Part shown: in pieces, positions 5,520 to 6,197 of the stretch
How the letters are laid out: every line of letters begins with the position of its first letter
Numbering within the stretch: the first letter of the stretch is position 1
Assembly (NCBI GenBank): GCA_030627725.1
Contig: DAOVSZ010000170.1
Span: 1 to 6,197 of the forward strand
Origin: Desulfobulbaceae bacterium
GTDB taxonomy: Bacteria > Desulfobacterota > Desulfobulbia > Desulfobulbales > DAOVSZ01
DNA: 6,197 nucleotides
Direction of reading: 5' to 3'
Translations under genes and position numbers: made by a program
Notes under the pieces: model-generated
Databases searched by the model: none
Told to the model about the DNA's origin: nothing
What the model saw: only the letters and a program-made list of their open reading frames with translations

Positions 5520-5541
5520 TTTAATGAACGTATACATTAAA
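5520..5541. promoter_or_regulatory. 22-bp interrupted palindrome just before the gene at 5554
   Basis: TTTAATG (5520-5526) and CATTAAA (5535-5541) are perfect 7-base inverted arms around an 8-base centre, AACGTATA. The right arm touches the ribosome site AAGGAG (5541-5546) of the downstream gene. Such a site could bind a dimeric regulator that blocks transcription or, as RNA, a small hairpin near the ribosome site. The central CGTATA also matches the -10 proposed at 3294-3299, but no matching -35 lies 16 bases upstream. Confidence 0.35.
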
Positions 5542-5553
5542 AGGAGAGAACTT

Positions 5554-6197
5554 ATGAACTTTCGATTTTTTGAAAAAATTGCAACTGGTTTCTTTATCGT
5601 CTTTTTTCTAACAACTCTTGCCTGGATCGAGAGACCGGCAACAGTCTATGCACAGGATGATCCTGCTGATGATACACCTGCCTTCAGCAACCCGGCCCAG
5701 GCAGCGCATGCCGCAGCCCTGGCAGACGAAGCTTCTACACAGCCCGACGAAGCCACCCAGGCGGCCCTGGATGCTGTTGCTGATGCCCAAACGGCTGTAG
5801 ATGCTGCGGAAGAAAATTCTGCTGCCTATGCTTTAGCAGTAGACGATCTTGAGGCTGCAGAAGCCCACGCCGAAAGCGTTGTGGCAGGGACAGTCGGCGC
5901 CATTACAGCAGATATCGCAGCAATGCGTGACGACGACATGGGCTGGGGTCAGATTGCCCATGAACTTGGCGTCCATCCCGGCGCACTTGGATTGGGGCAT
6001 GTCAAAGGCAAAGCACACCGAAACAGAAATTCTGTCATGTCGAGGACAGGCGAGGAGACAGCTGAGGGTGAACTGGCCGAAGCTACCGCCAGAAACACGA
6101 AAACAGGTCTCGCTTTGGGACATGGAGTCAACAAAGGAGGCAGCAACAAAGGTATAGGCCTGGCAGGCAAAGCGGCAAAAGGCCAGAGCGGCAAAGG
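5554..6197 (+). CDS. exported Ala-rich, Gly/Lys-rich protein with helix-turn-helix-like motif, 3' end cut
   Basis: The frame opens at ATG 5554 (GGAG at 5543-5546, 7-base spacing) and stays open for 214 codons to the window edge, so the C-terminus is missing. A signal peptide (about 1-33) has a basic start, the core TGFFIVFFLTTLAW and a likely cleavage after VYA33; the mature protein should be periplasmic or exported. Residues 35-115 are acidic and very alanine-rich, probably helical or coiled coil. Residues 123-149 hold MRDDDMGWGQIAHELGV and HPGALGLGH, resembling a small helix-turn-helix, unexpected in an exported protein. From about 150 the chain becomes basic and rich in Gly, Lys and Asn, with repeats such as NKGG, NKG and GKAAKG. 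From memory, exported proteins with a similar MGWGQIAHELGVHP core occur in Desulfobacterota and relatives; no function is known to me. It may be a target of the sigma factor upstream. Confidence 0.82.
   Translation, partial: MNFRFFEKIATGFFIVFFLTTLAWIERPATVYAQDDPADDTPAFSNPAQAAHAAALADEASTQPDEATQAALDAVADAQTAVDAAEENSAAYALAVDDLEAAEAHAESVVAGTVGAITADIAAMRDDDMGWGQIAHELGVHPGALGLGHVKGKAHRNRNSVMSRTGEETAEGELAEATARNTKTGLALGHGVNKGGSNKGIGLAGKAAKGQSGK

Noticed and set aside
5849..6157. 102-codon frame overlapping the exported protein
   Set aside because: It is out of frame with the long open frame from 5554, which has a signal peptide, ribosome site and sensible composition.
1..6197. CRISPR array, tRNA, rRNA or intact insertion sequence
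   Set aside because: No regularly spaced direct repeats, no tRNA cloverleaf or rRNA segment, and no transposase-like frame were seen.

Overview
The window looks like chromosomal DNA of a Gram-negative, meso-diaminopimelate-containing bacterium, most likely one of the Desulfobacterota (sulfate- or sulfur-metabolising 'deltaproteobacteria'). This rests on a recognisable Mpl ligase, an outer-membrane-type lipoprotein, the general protein style and moderate GC content. The placement is inference from family resemblance; no rRNA or other marker is present.

Left part (1-2234), read on the minus strand: a 65-residue conserved-looking small protein (1701-1898) sits 18 bases upstream of mpl (252-1682), so the two probably form a two-gene operon. 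A hairpin built of GCTAAC-like heptamers follows mpl and ends in a T-run on the minus strand, so it is a plausible terminator. The 336-base divergent intergenic region (1899-2234) is rich in structure: a perfect AT palindrome, a 110-base imperfect inverted repeat with 16-base perfect termini, and a strong terminator-shaped hairpin with an alternative pairing partner.

Right part (2235-6197), all on the plus strand: a TPR lipoprotein (2235-3197), an ECF sigma factor (3341-3895), a membrane protein overlapping it by 8 bases that should be its anti-sigma factor and carries a large periplasmic TPR region (3888-5057), a stand-alone receiver domain (5084-5440), and the start of an exported Ala-rich, then Gly/Lys-rich protein cut by the window end (5554-6197).

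The most interesting feature is that the lipoprotein and the periplasmic half of the putative anti-sigma factor are clear paralogues over their whole length: TPRs, then a linker, then a shared C-terminal alpha/beta domain. One copy appears anchored by lipid in a membrane (probably the outer one), the other by a transmembrane helix in the inner membrane, with the sigma factor gene between them. This suggests an envelope-sensing circuit in which the two matching periplasmic modules bind each other or compete for one ligand and so control release of the sigma factor. The receiver protein and the exported protein downstream may be a modulator and an output. The signalling model is inference; the architecture and the paralogy are seen directly.
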